Shown here in pieces: positions 35,167 through 42,723 of a DNA stretch of 64,000 bases; position 1 is the stretch's first letter, and the number at the start of each line of letters is the position of its first letter. The stretch is from Comamonas sp. Its GTDB lineage: Bacteria > Pseudomonadota > Gammaproteobacteria > Burkholderiales > Burkholderiaceae_C. A program made the position numbers and the translations under genes. The notes under the pieces are model-generated. The model saw nothing but the letters and a program-made list of their open reading frames with translations, did not search any database and had not been told where the DNA came from. The DNA is taken from contig JAQVCA010000001.1 in assembly GCA_028690035.1 (NCBI GenBank), forward strand, positions 343,940 to 407,939. The letters are read 5' to 3'.

Positions 35167-36591
35167 TCAACGGAAGAAAATGAAGGTCATCAGCACAAAC
35201 AGCGGCACCAAAATGCCACCCGACCAGAGCATGTAGCCAAAAAAGCTGGGCATGCGCACGCCCCGGTCTTCAGCAATCGCCTTGACCATCATGTTGGGCG
35301 CATTGCCAATATAGGTATTGGCCCCCATGAATACGGCCCCGGCAGAGATGGCGGCCAAGGTCGTGGCCATGCTGGTGGTCAGCTGTGCCACATCGCCGCC
35401 GGCGGTGTTGAAAAAAACCAAGTAGGTGGGTGCGTTGTCCAAAAAGGAGGACAGCAGCCCGGTGGCCCAGAAGTACATCGCGGGATCGGGCGAACCATCG
35501 GGCTGTGTCACCGCGCGCACAATGCTGGCAAACGGCCCTTCGGTGCCGGCTTTGAGCATGGCGATCACCGGAATGATCGTCAGAAAAATACCCGCAAAGA
35601 GCTTTGCCACCTCCAGCATCGGATCCCAGCTGAACTGATTGGCCAGATGCACAGTACGCGCTGTGGTCAGCAAGGAGATCAGCGTCACAGCCATCAGACC
35701 CAGGTCACGCACCAAACCGGGCAACCCCACCTCAGTGCCTGCTACGTTAAAGACCACCTCACTGCGCCAGATGCCGCTCATCAGCACCAGCGCCACCACA
35801 GCACCCAACAGCACAAAATTGAACTTACCGTCAAAACCTAGGCGTTCGCGCTGCACTTCATCAGGTTGTGGGTGGGGGCGCAGCGCAGCGCCCTCTTGAC
35901 GCAACATCCACGTATCGAGCATAAAAAACAGCGCCAGCAGCACGGCCACCAACAGCAGCGTCTCAGGCCAGATATGCAAGAGCGTCCAGGTGAAGGGCAC
36001 CCCCTTCAAAAAGCCCAGAAACAGCGGTGGATCGCCCAGCGGTGTCAGCGACCCGCCCGCGTTGGACACCACAAAAATGAAAAGCACCACAATGTGCGCC
36101 ATGCGTGAACGCTGGGCGTTGGCCCGTATCAACGGGCGAATCAGCAGCATCGAGGCACCCGTCGTGCCCATAAAACTGGCCAACACTGCGCCTATGGCCA
36201 AAATGCCCGTGTTGAGCAGCGGCGTCCCCTGCAGACTGCCCCGGATATAGATGCCACCGGCCACCACAAACAGCGCCGTCAGCAAGATCACAAACGGCAG
36301 GTACTCAGCCAGCAGTGCGTGCGCCAGATTGGCCCAAGCCACCTCCACACCAAACGCTGCGGTAAATGGCAGTACAAAGGCCAGCGCCCAAGCTGCTGTG
36401 ATCTTGCCAAAGTGCTTGTGCCAGATGGCAGGCACCCACAGCGGCAGCAACGCAATCGACAGCAGCACCCCCGCAAACGGCACTCCCCAAGCCAGCGACA
36501 GACTGGCACCATCGAGCGTGGCCGCGCTGGCCCAGCCCGGCCATAGAGCTAAGCACATCAGTAAGGCGCTGGTATGGAATGTCTTGAGCAA
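35167..36591 (-). CDS. nhaD: NhaD-type sodium:proton antiporter
   Basis: A 474-aa inner-membrane protein of the ion-transporter (ArsB/NhaD) superfamily with about 12 helices and an N-terminal cleavable-looking segment (ends GWASA). Conserved features are SNAGGSLTPLGDPPLFLGFL, SSFLDNAPTYLVF and GANTYIGNAPNMMVKAIAE, as in NhaD-like antiporters. The start is TTG at 36591, supported by the Shine-Dalgarno AAGGAG 7 nt upstream. Its function would overlap with the Mrp complex encoded nearby. An MFS gene follows. Confidence 0.88.
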   Translation of the reverse strand: MLKTFHTSALLMCLALWPGWASAATLDGASLSLAWGVPFAGVLLSIALLPLWVPAIWHKHFGKITAAWALAFVLPFTAAFGVEVAWANLAHALLAEYLPFVILLTALFVVAGGIYIRGSLQGTPLLNTGILAIGAVLASFMGTTGASMLLIRPLIRANAQRSRMAHIVVLFIFVVSNAGGSLTPLGDPPLFLGFLKGVPFTWTLLHIWPETLLLVAVLLALFFMLDTWMLRQEGAALRPHPQPDEVQRERLGFDGKFNFVLLGAVVALVLMSGIWRSEVVFNVAGTEVGLPGLVRDLGLMAVTLISLLTTARTVHLANQFSWDPMLEVAKLFAGIFLTIIPVIAMLKAGTEGPFASIVRAVTQPDGSPDPAMYFWATGLLSSFLDNAPTYLVFFNTAGGDVAQLTTSMATTLAAISAGAVFMGANTYIGNAPNMMVKAIAEDRGVRMPSFFGYMLWSGGILVPLFVLMTFIFFR

Positions 36592-36820
36592 ATCTACTCT
36601 CCTTGTATCTGTCGTTGCAGGGTGTATCGCATATTGGATATAGCGCAGTACGGAGTGCGTACCACGTGCTGCGCGCGCAATACCTGCAGAAGGGGCCCGA
36701 GTGTAATAAGGCTAGCCTTCACGCCACGACAAAACCACCATGCCCCAGCACGGACAGCGGTACGGGCAAAGAGACGAATACCCGCCCCACAGAAGAGCAC
36801 TGCTGCTTACATCTTTGATG
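36592..36820. promoter_or_regulatory. Spacer between nhaD and the phasin gene
   Basis: I see no gene in this stretch. It must hold the nhaD promoter (minus strand) and contains the nhaD Shine-Dalgarno. I could not define a convincing promoter or terminator. Confidence 0.4.
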
Positions 36821-36891
36821 TGTTGCACCGCAACAAAAAACTTGCGCAGACCATAAAACGGGCTACAATGCACCCATGCTGCACTGCAACA
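36821..36891 (+). promoter_or_regulatory. Phasin promoter with two matching operators
   Basis: TTGCGC (36842-36847), a 16-bp spacer and TACAAT (36864-36869) form the promoter. Two nearly identical symmetric sites flank it: TGTTGC-ACC-GCAACA at 36821-36835, just upstream of -35, and TGCTGC-ACT-GCAACA at 36877-36891, at the transcription start. A third partial match, GTTGCAGCAC, lies near 36910. The PHA-responsive repressor PhaR is known to bind TGC/GCA-rich sites at phasin promoters, so these are likely PhaR operators. Confidence 0.65.
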
Positions 36892-36956
36892 TAAATGCGT
36901 GACCATGCGTTGCAGCACCCTGTACTTCACCCTTATTGATTGATTAGGAGCACACC

Positions 36957-37490
36957 ATGGCACTGACCCCCGAACAAGTCTTGAGCGCCCACAAAGCCAA
37001 CATCGACGCCGTTTTTGGCCTGACAAGCAAAGCCTTTGAAGGCGTGGAAAAGCTGATTGAACTCAATGTCAATGCCTCGCGCGCTGCCCTGAACGAAGCC
37101 GCTGCCCACAGCCAAGCCCTGGCTGGCGCCAAGGATGTGCAAGAGCTGGTCAACCTGCAAACCGCCTATTTCCAGCCCCTGGCTGAAAAAGCTGCTGCCT
37201 ACAACCGCCACATTTTCAACATCGCCAGCAGCACCAGCGCAGAGCTGCAGAAGGCCCTGGAAGAAAAAGCTGGCCAGTACCAGCAAAGCTTCAACAGCTT
37301 GGTCGAAGCCACTGCCAAAAATGCACCTGCTGGTTCCGAATCTGCCGTGGCCATGGTTAAGAGCGCCGTGTCGGCTGCCAACAACGCATTCGAAAGTGTG
37401 CAAAAAGCAGTCAAGCAAGCTTCCGATTTGGCCGAAGCCAACATCAAAGCCGTGACCACTGCGACCACTGCACCCAGCGTCAAGAAGTAA
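36957..37490 (+). CDS. phaP: Phasin
   Basis: A 177-aa amphipathic, Ala-rich helical protein of the phasin_2 family ([18 protein letters not shown] near the N-terminus). Phasins coat polyhydroxyalkanoate granules and control their number and size. The ATG follows the clear Shine-Dalgarno TTAGGAG. The promoter carries PhaR-like operators, which fits release of repression when granules form. The 3' region contains the candidate small RNA and its terminator, so the phasin transcript may run into it. Confidence 0.93.
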   Translation: MALTPEQVLSAHKANIDAVFGLTSKAFEGVEKLIELNVNASRAALNEAAAHSQALAGAKDVQELVNLQTAYFQPLAEKAAAYNRHIFNIASSTSAELQKALEEKAGQYQQSFNSLVEATAKNAPAGSESAVAMVKSAVSAANNAFESVQKAVKQASDLAEANIKAVTTATTAPSVKK

Positions 37491-37528
37491 TCCACTGCCC
37501 AGTGGGAAACCCTAAAAATGATGGGGCA

Positions 37529-37557
37529 AAGACAGAATAAAGGGTTTACCCTATAAT
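37529..37557 (+). promoter_or_regulatory. Promoter of the candidate small RNA
   Basis: AAGACA (37529-37534), 17 bp, then a perfect TATAAT (37552-37557). The spacer contains the palindrome GGGTTTACCC (37542-37551), and a related GGGAAACCC lies at 37504-37512, so a regulator may bind here. Confidence 0.55.
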
Positions 37558-37563
37558 TCACTC

Positions 37564-37663
37564 TATCAACTTGTTCACACAAGTTTTCGGTTGTCTCCTT
37601 GGATCCTCTCGAAACCCAGTTTCTGGATCCCTTCAAGCCCAGTTCTGTACTGGGCTTTTTTTT
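37564..37663 (+). ncRNA. Candidate small RNA with anti-Shine-Dalgarno region
   Basis: The region after TATAAT folds into three successive hairpins. They are AACTTGT-TCAC-ACAAGTT (37568-37585), GGATCC...GAAAC-CCA-GTTTC...GGATCC (37601-37630) and the terminator stem AAGCCCAGT / ACTGGGCTT with eight T. Between the first two hairpins lies an unpaired stretch with GGTTGTCTCCTT. It is exactly complementary over 11 nt to the aceE ribosome-binding site, over 10 nt to that of the ComEA-like gene and over 8 nt to that of the SDR. It has no ORF. It may be made from its own promoter or cut from the phasin mRNA 3' end. Confidence 0.5.
37635..37663 (+). terminator. Terminator of the phasin/small-RNA transcript
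   Basis: The 9-bp stem AAGCCCAGT / ACTGGGCTT has the loop TCTGT and a long T run. It lies 144 bp after the phasin stop and 127 bp before the SDR gene. Confidence 0.92.
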
Positions 37664-37721
37664 GCCCTCCATTTCCCCTGTCCCGCTGACCACCACTGCC
37701 TGCACTCAGTGTTCTTGCGGA

Positions 37722-37765
37722 TAGGCATTCCTGCAAAGCCCTCACATAATTGACGTTTACGTCAA
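37722..37765 (+). promoter_or_regulatory. SDR promoter with a perfect palindromic operator
   Basis: TAGGCA (37722-37727), 17 bp and CATAAT (37745-37750) form a plausible promoter. The perfect palindrome TTGACGT-TT-ACGTCAA (37750-37765) overlaps the end of -10 and the start site, the place for a repressor. From memory, the sequence resembles the operator of LiuR, a MerR-type regulator of branched-chain amino acid breakdown in proteobacteria. Confidence 0.6.
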
Positions 37766-37789
37766 CGAGAACCCAAGGAGCTTCACATC

Positions 37790-38551
37790 ATGGACATTCA
37801 AGGCAAAGTCTTCATCGTCACCGGCGGCGCATCGGGCCTGGGCGAAGGTGCAGCGCGCATGCTGGCTGCAGCAGGCGGCACCGTCGTCATTGCCGACATG
37901 CAAGAAGAAAAAGGCCAAGCCGTGGCACAAGACATTGGCGGCGCCTTTGTGCGCTGCGATGTGACCAGCGAAACCGATGGCCAGGCCGTCGTGGCCAAAG
38001 CCGTTTCCCTGGGCAAACTGATGGGGCTGGTCAACTGCGCAGGCGTGGCCCCTGCAGAAAAAATCGTGGGCAAAAATGGCCCACACAGCCTGGCCAACTT
38101 CCAAAAAACAATCGCCATCAACCTGATCGGCAGCTTCAACATGCTGCGCCTGGCCGCCGAAGCCATGTGCAAAAACGAACCCGAAGCCGCCACAGGAGAG
38201 CGCGGCGTCCTCATCACCACCGCCAGCGTGGCCGCCTACGACGGACAAATCGGCCAAGCCGCCTACGCCGCCTCCAAAGGCGGCATTGTCAGCATGACCC
38301 TGCCCATCGCACGCGACCTGGCACGCAACGGTATCCGCAATATGACCATTGCCCCCGGCATCTTTGGCACCCCCATGCTGTTTGGCATGCCCCAAGAAGT
38401 GCAGGATGCGCTGGCCGCCACCGTCCCCTTCCCCAGCCGCCTGGGCCGCCCCGACGACTTTGCCAAACTGGTACGCCACATCTTCGAAAACGACATGCTC
38501 AACGGCGAAGTCATCCGCCTGGACGGCGCCATCCGCATGAACGCCAAATAA
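37790..38551 (+). CDS. SDR-family 3-hydroxyacyl-CoA dehydrogenase-like protein
   Basis: A 253-aa short-chain dehydrogenase. The NAD-binding motif TGGASGLGEGAAR lies near the N-terminus. NCAG replaces the usual NNAG, and the catalytic serine and YAASK follow the pattern. The overall style, with CDVTSETD and the tail NGEVIRLDGAIRMNAK, resembles 17beta-HSD10-type enzymes. These oxidise 3-hydroxyacyl-CoA or 2-methyl-3-hydroxybutyryl-CoA in fatty-acid and isoleucine breakdown. The Shine-Dalgarno AAGGAG precedes the ATG. The palindromic operator upstream supports a catabolic role; the substrate itself is not determined by sequence. Confidence 0.9.
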   Translation: MDIQGKVFIVTGGASGLGEGAARMLAAAGGTVVIADMQEEKGQAVAQDIGGAFVRCDVTSETDGQAVVAKAVSLGKLMGLVNCAGVAPAEKIVGKNGPHSLANFQKTIAINLIGSFNMLRLAAEAMCKNEPEAATGERGVLITTASVAAYDGQIGQAAYAASKGGIVSMTLPIARDLARNGIRNMTIAPGIFGTPMLFGMPQEVQDALAATVPFPSRLGRPDDFAKLVRHIFENDMLNGEVIRLDGAIRMNAK

Positions 38552-38619
38552 GTCTGAGCGCGACTCAAACCGCCTCGGTTTGCTTCAACCTAGGCGCTTT
38601 GAACACTAAGCTTGTAGGA

Positions 38620-38665
38620 AAAATGCCTCTAAGGCTTATCCAGCAAGCGCAAGTAGCTATCAAAA
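38620..38665 (-). repeat. Dispersed repeat, single form
   Basis: Read on the minus strand it begins TTTTGATAGCTACTTGCGCT, then TGCTGGATAAGCCTTAGAGG and CATTTTT. This is the clearest copy of the single form of the repeat in the window. It abuts the stop codon of the remnant reading frame at 38666. Confidence 0.75.
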
Positions 38666-38809
38666 CTACAAACCCTGCGCATCCTTCCACGCCTGCAGCT
38701 GGCTGGGCCGCAGGCCATAACGCGCCAGCACGCCTTCGTGCAGGCGGCGCAGCTCGTCAAGGATCAGCGCGCGCAGGGCTTGGCGCTCGGCATCGGGCAG
38801 GTCGGCAGA
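38666..38809 (-). pseudogene. Remnant of an unidentified gene
   Basis: About 47 codons with protein-like composition, including ERQALRALILDELRRLHEG and RYGLRPSQLQAWKD, end in TAG at 38666. The open frame continues upstream only into repeat sequence (38820-38945), where the peptide is not gene-like. I read it as the 3' end of a gene whose 5' part was lost or replaced. I vaguely recall similar C-terminal pieces in Comamonadaceae but cannot name the family. A short intact gene is the alternative. Confidence 0.4.
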
Positions 38810-38819
38810 CGCGCTTTTT

Positions 38820-38945
38820 GGTCTCCACTCACATTGCTTCGCAATATGAGTTCCGCCCCGCGCAAGCGCGAAGGTTCCTTTTTGTCGCACACAAAAAGGA
38901 ACTCGCCCGCCGGGGCGAAACCCGGCCCCCGCCCGTAAAACGGGC
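38820..38945. repeat. Hairpin-bearing extragenic repeat
   Basis: The core is the perfect 12-bp hairpin GTTCCTTTTTGT-CGCAC-ACAAAAAGGAAC (38874-38902). It is preceded by CGCGCAAGCGCG and followed by CGCCCGCCGGGGCG. The layout recalls the betaproteobacterial extragenic repeats in which AAAG/CTTT-rich arms lie beside a CCCGCCGGGGC block. I found no second copy in the window, so the repeat status rests on memory and structure. Confidence 0.5.
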
Positions 38946-38980
38946 ATGCTGCCAGCTAGGGCCAATAAGCCAAAATAAGC

Positions 38981-39034
38981 ATAAAAATAGCCTTAACCCC
39001 TTACCCAACAAACGTCTCCAGCTATCAAAAATAA
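38981..39034 (-). repeat. Degenerate dispersed repeat
   Basis: On the minus strand it begins TTATTTTTGATAGCTGGAGA and ends AAGGCTATTTTTAT. It shares the ends of the single form of the repeat but has a diverged centre. It lies between the hairpin repeat and the lpdA terminator. Confidence 0.5.
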
Positions 39035-39044
39035 TTTCAACCAA

Positions 39045-39080
39045 TAAAAAAAAGCAACCCCTCAAGGTTGCCTTTTTACT
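39045..39080 (-). terminator. Terminator of the pyruvate dehydrogenase operon
   Basis: On the minus strand the stem GGCAACC / GGGTTGC, with a TTGAG loop, is followed by eight T. It starts about 30 bp after the lpdA stop. Confidence 0.88.
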
Positions 39081-39110
39081 TCAAGCAGCGACTGCTTCAG
39101 TTCAGCGAAC

Positions 39111-40952
39111 TTACTTGCGCGCTGGCGGCACATCGGTACAAGACCCATGCGCCACTTCCGCCGCCATGCCAATGCTCTCCCCCAGCGTCGGGTGCGGATG
39201 AATCGTCTTGCCGATATCCACGCTGTCCGCGCCCATTTCAATGGCCAGGGCAATCTCCCCAATCATGTCGCCCGCATGCGTGCCGACGATGCCGCCGCCC
39301 AGAATGCGGTGGGTTTCCTCGTCGAACAGCAGCTTGGTAAAGCCTTCGTCGCGGCCATTGGCGATGGCGCGGCCCGAGGCATTCCAGGGGAACAGGCCCT
39401 TTTTCACCTTGATGCCCTGCGCTTTGGCCTGGTCTTCGGTCAGGCCCACCCAAGCGACTTCGGGGTCGGTGTAGGCCACGCTGGGGATGACGCGGGCGTT
39501 GAAGGCGGCTGCCGCCAGCTCTTTGTTGCCCTGCAATTCCCCGGCGATGACTTCGGCGGCCACATGCGCTTCGTGCACGGCCTTGTGCGCCAGCATGGGC
39601 TGACCCACGATGTCGCCAATGGCAAAGATGTGCGGCACGTTGGTGCGCATTTGGATGTTGACGTCGATAAAGCCACGGTCGGTGACGGCCACGCCAGCGG
39701 CTTCGGCGCCAATCTTTTTGCCATTGGGCGTGCGGCCCACGGCTTGCAGCACCAGGTCGTAGGTGCCTTCGCTCTTGGTGCCGTCCAGACCCTCGAACTG
39801 CACCTTGATGCCTTCGGGGGTAGCCTGGGCGCCAACGGTTTTGGTCTTGAGCATCACGTTGTCAAAGCGATGCTGGTTCATCTTTTGCCAGACTTTGACC
39901 AGATCGCGGTCCGCGCCTTGCATCAGGCCGTCCATCATCTCGACCACGTCCAGGCGCGCGCCCAGGGTGGAGTACACGGTGCCCATTTCCAGACCGATGA
40001 TGCCGCCACCCACGATGAGCATCTTCTTGGGCACGCCCTGCAGTGCCAGCGCGCCGGTGGAGTCCACCACGCGTGGGTCCTGCGGCATGAAGGGCAGGCG
40101 CACGGCCTGCGAACCGGCCGCGATGATGGCGTTTTTGAACTGCACAACCTTCTTGCTGCCGGTTTTTTCCTGGCCGCTGCCGGTGGTTTCTTCCACTGCC
40201 AGATGGTGGGCGCCGACAAAAGCACCGTAGCCGCGCACGATGGTGACCTTGCGCATCTTGGCCATGGCGGCCAGCCCGCCCGTCAGCTTGCTGATGACCT
40301 TTTCCTTGTGGCCGCGCAGCTGGTCGATATTGACCTGCGGCGCGCCAAACTGGATGCCGGCCACTTCCAGGTGCTTGACCTCGTCCATCACGGCAGCGAC
40401 GTGCAGCAGCGCTTTGGAGGGGATGCAGCCCACGTTCAGGCACACGCCGCCCAGGGTGGCGTAGCGCTCGACAAGGACGACTTTCAAGCCCAGGTCGGCG
40501 GCGCGGAAAGCGGCGCTGTAGCCACCGGGGCCACCGCCCAGCACCAGCACGTCGCAGTCCAGATCGGCACTGCCGCTGTAGCTGCTTGCTACAGGTGCAG
40601 GAGCTGCTGCCGCTTGCGGGGCTTGGGTTTGCTCGGTCTTTACTGCAGAAAACGCTGCCAGGCTTGCGCTGACAGCTGCGTTTTGCGTAGCAGGTGCAGG
40701 TGCCGCAGCAGCGCCCTCCACTTCCATGGTGGCGATGATGCTGCCCATGCTGACCTTGTCGCCCAGCTTGACCTTGAGCTCTTTGAGCACACCGGCGTGG
40801 CTGGAGGGGATTTCCATGGAGGCTTTGTCGCTTTCCACGGTGATCAGGGACTGTTCCAGCGCGACGCGCTCGCCCGGTTGCACCAGGATTTCAATCACAC
40901 CGACTTCGGCGAAATCGCCGATGTCGGGCACTTGGATGTCAATGGTTGCCAT
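39111..40952 (-). CDS. lpdA: Dihydrolipoyl dehydrogenase with lipoyl domain (E3)
   Basis: Reoxidises dihydrolipoamide in the pyruvate dehydrogenase complex, using FAD and NAD+ (613 aa). Residues 1-80 form a lipoyl domain with the lipoylated lysine K43 in [10 protein letters not shown]. An Ala-rich linker (about 80-128) follows, then the E3 core with [13 protein letters not shown], the redox cysteines C171 and C176 in [10 protein letters not shown], and HPHPTLGE with the catalytic histidine. A lipoyl-fused E3 is typical of betaproteobacteria and Neisseria. The gene is third in aceE-aceF-lpdA, 17 bp after aceF. Part of the linker DNA (40600-40680) resembles a head-to-head repeat copy. Confidence 0.97.
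   Translation of the reverse strand: MATIDIQVPDIGDFAEVGVIEILVQPGERVALEQSLITVESDKASMEIPSSHAGVLKELKVKLGDKVSMGSIIATMEVEGAAAAPAPATQNAAVSASLAAFSAVKTEQTQAPQAAAAPAPVASSYSGSADLDCDVLVLGGGPGGYSAAFRAADLGLKVVLVERYATLGGVCLNVGCIPSKALLHVAAVMDEVKHLEVAGIQFGAPQVNIDQLRGHKEKVISKLTGGLAAMAKMRKVTIVRGYGAFVGAHHLAVEETTGSGQEKTGSKKVVQFKNAIIAAGSQAVRLPFMPQDPRVVDSTGALALQGVPKKMLIVGGGIIGLEMGTVYSTLGARLDVVEMMDGLMQGADRDLVKVWQKMNQHRFDNVMLKTKTVGAQATPEGIKVQFEGLDGTKSEGTYDLVLQAVGRTPNGKKIGAEAAGVAVTDRGFIDVNIQMRTNVPHIFAIGDIVGQPMLAHKAVHEAHVAAEVIAGELQGNKELAAAAFNARVIPSVAYTDPEVAWVGLTEDQAKAQGIKVKKGLFPWNASGRAIANGRDEGFTKLLFDEETHRILGGGIVGTHAGDMIGEIALAIEMGADSVDIGKTIHPHPTLGESIGMAAEVAHGSCTDVPPARK
40600..40680. repeat. Possible repeat copy in the lpdA linker
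   Basis: The left arm GAGCTGCTGCCGCTTGCGGG...TTGGGTTT and the right arm on the other strand, CAGCTGTCAGCGCAAGCCTG...CGTTTTCTG, show the head-to-head layout of the repeat family. It encodes residues of about 91-118, the flexible linker. Ala-rich codon bias could mimic this, so the call is tentative. Confidence 0.4.
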
Positions 40953-40969
40953 ACGTGGTGCCCTTTCAG

Positions 40970-42709
40970 TTACAGCAGGATGCGGCGGTAGTCGGCCAGC
41001 ACGGCGCCCAGGTAGGCGTTAAAGCGGGCGGCGGCGGCGCCGTCGATGACGCGGTGGTCGTACGACAGCGACAGCGGCAGCATCAGGCGCGGGGCGAACT
41101 GCTTGCCGTCCCAGACGGGCTGCATGCTGCTCTTGGACAGGCCCAGGATGGCCACTTCCGGCGCGTTGATGATGGGCGTGAAGTCGGTGCCGCCAATGCC
41201 GCCCAGCGAGCTGATCGAAAAGCAGCCGCCTTGCATGTCGGCTGCGCCCAGCTTGCCGTCGCGCGCTTTTTTGGCCAGCTCGCCCATTTCCTGGCTGATT
41301 TGCAGGATGCCTTTTTGGTCGGCATCTTTGAGCACCGGCACCACCAGGCCGTTGGGCGTATCGGCGGCAAAACCGATGTGGTAGTACTGCTTGTAGACTA
41401 GGGTATCGCCGTCCAGGCTGGCGTTGAACTCGGGGAATTTCTTCAGCGCCGCGACCACGGCCTTGATCACAAAGGCCAGCATGGTGACTTTGACGTCGCT
41501 CTTGGCCTTGGCATTCTCGGCGTTGGTTTGCACGCGGAAGGCTTCCAGCTCGGTGATGTCGGCCAGGTCGTTGTTGGTGACGTGGGGGATCATCACCCAG
41601 TTGCGGTGCAGGTTGGCGCCGCTGATCTTCTTGATGCGCGACAGGTCCTTGCGCTCGACGGCGCCGAACTTGGCAAAGTCCACCTTGGGCCAGGCCAGCA
41701 CTTCCAGACCGCCGATGTTGCCGCCGCCCGCCGCAGCCGCCTTGGGCGCGTTGGCCGCCTGCGCGGCGGTTTGCACGGCACCAGCCATGACGGACTTGGT
41801 GAAGGCCATCACGTCTTGCTGGGTGATGCGGCCCTTGTGGCCCGAGCCCTTGACCTCGGCCAGGGGCACGCCCAGTTCACGCGCAAACTTGCGCACCGAG
41901 GGCGAGGCGTGCGGCAGCTGGGCCGACGGTGCCACGGTGGGGTTGTGCGCGGGCACGGCAGCGGCCACAGGTGCTACAGCAACAGGAGCTGCAGGCGCAG
42001 CAGCGGCGGGCGCTGTAGCCACATTTTGTGCTGCAGGTGCCGGTGCCGCAGCGGGCGCTGCTACCGCAGCAGCAGCGGGCGCGGCGGCGCCCTGCACGGT
42101 CATCTGGCCGACCACGTCGCCCACGTTGACCTTGTCGCCCAGCTTGAGCGTCAAGGCGGTGATGGTGCCAGCCGCCGGCGACGGGATTTCCATCGAGGCC
42201 TTGTCCGATTCGACGGTGAACAGCGATTGCTCCAGGGCCACGGTGTCGCCCACCTGGACCAGGATTTCAATGACGGCCACGTCCTGGAAGTCGCCAATAT
42301 CGGGCACGACGATGTTCTGCACGCTGGCCACGGCAGCGGCCGGCGCTACTGCTACAGGAGCAGCCACCGCTGGTGCAGCGGTCACTTCAGCAGATTTTGC
42401 CTCTGCAATCGTTGCTGGCTGTGCGCTGGCAGCTCCTGTTACAGGAGCAGCAGCAGCGGCACCGGCGGCATCGGCCGTTTCCAGCATCAGGATCAGGCTG
42501 CCTTCGCTGATCTTGTCGCCCAGCGCCACTTTGAGCTCGCGCACCACGCCGGCGTGGCTGGAGGGGATTTCCATGGAGGCTTTGTCGCTTTCCACGGTGA
42601 TGAGCGACTGTTCGACCTTGATGCTGTCGCCCACTTTGACCAGCACTTCGATCACGCCCACGCTGTCGAAGTCGCCAATATCAGGTACTTTGATTTCTAC
42701 GAGTGCCAT
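40970..42709 (-). CDS. aceF: Pyruvate dehydrogenase E2, dihydrolipoyl acetyltransferase
   Basis: The core of the pyruvate dehydrogenase complex (579 aa); it passes the acetyl group to CoA. It has two lipoyl domains with lysines K43 and K170, each in [10 protein letters not shown], separated by Ala/Pro/Val-rich linkers (about 82-128 and 207-262). A subunit-binding domain follows ([20 protein letters not shown]), then the catalytic domain with [15 protein letters not shown], where the histidine and aspartate of the active site lie. It starts 14 bp after aceE. Parts of both linkers resemble the dispersed repeat. Confidence 0.97.
   Translation of the reverse strand: MALVEIKVPDIGDFDSVGVIEVLVKVGDSIKVEQSLITVESDKASMEIPSSHAGVVRELKVALGDKISEGSLILMLETADAAGAAAAAPVTGAASAQPATIAEAKSAEVTAAPAVAAPVAVAPAAAVASVQNIVVPDIGDFQDVAVIEILVQVGDTVALEQSLFTVESDKASMEIPSPAAGTITALTLKLGDKVNVGDVVGQMTVQGAAAPAAAAVAAPAAAPAPAAQNVATAPAAAAPAAPVAVAPVAAAVPAHNPTVAPSAQLPHASPSVRKFARELGVPLAEVKGSGHKGRITQQDVMAFTKSVMAGAVQTAAQAANAPKAAAAGGGNIGGLEVLAWPKVDFAKFGAVERKDLSRIKKISGANLHRNWVMIPHVTNNDLADITELEAFRVQTNAENAKAKSDVKVTMLAFVIKAVVAALKKFPEFNASLDGDTLVYKQYYHIGFAADTPNGLVVPVLKDADQKGILQISQEMGELAKKARDGKLGAADMQGGCFSISSLGGIGGTDFTPIINAPEVAILGLSKSSMQPVWDGKQFAPRLMLPLSLSYDHRVIDGAAAARFNAYLGAVLADYRRILL
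41995..42035. repeat. Possible repeat copy in the second aceF linker
   Basis: AGCTGCAGGCGCAGCAGCGG followed by GGGCGCTGTAGCCACATTTTG lines up with the earP copy (AGCTGC.CGCGCTT..., GGGCTGATGGCCAATTTTG) at both ends. It lies in the Ala-rich linker between lipoyl domain 2 and the subunit-binding domain. Tentative, because GC-rich Ala codons alone give part of the match. Confidence 0.35.
42393..42437. repeat. Possible repeat copy in the first aceF linker
   Basis: ATTTTGCCTCTGCAATCG followed by TGTGCGCTGGCAGCTCCTG shares GCCTCT, GCGC and AGCT at the same spacing as the copy at 38620-38665. It lies between the two lipoyl domains. Tentative. Confidence 0.35.
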
Positions 42710-42723
42710 GCTTGTCTCTCCAA

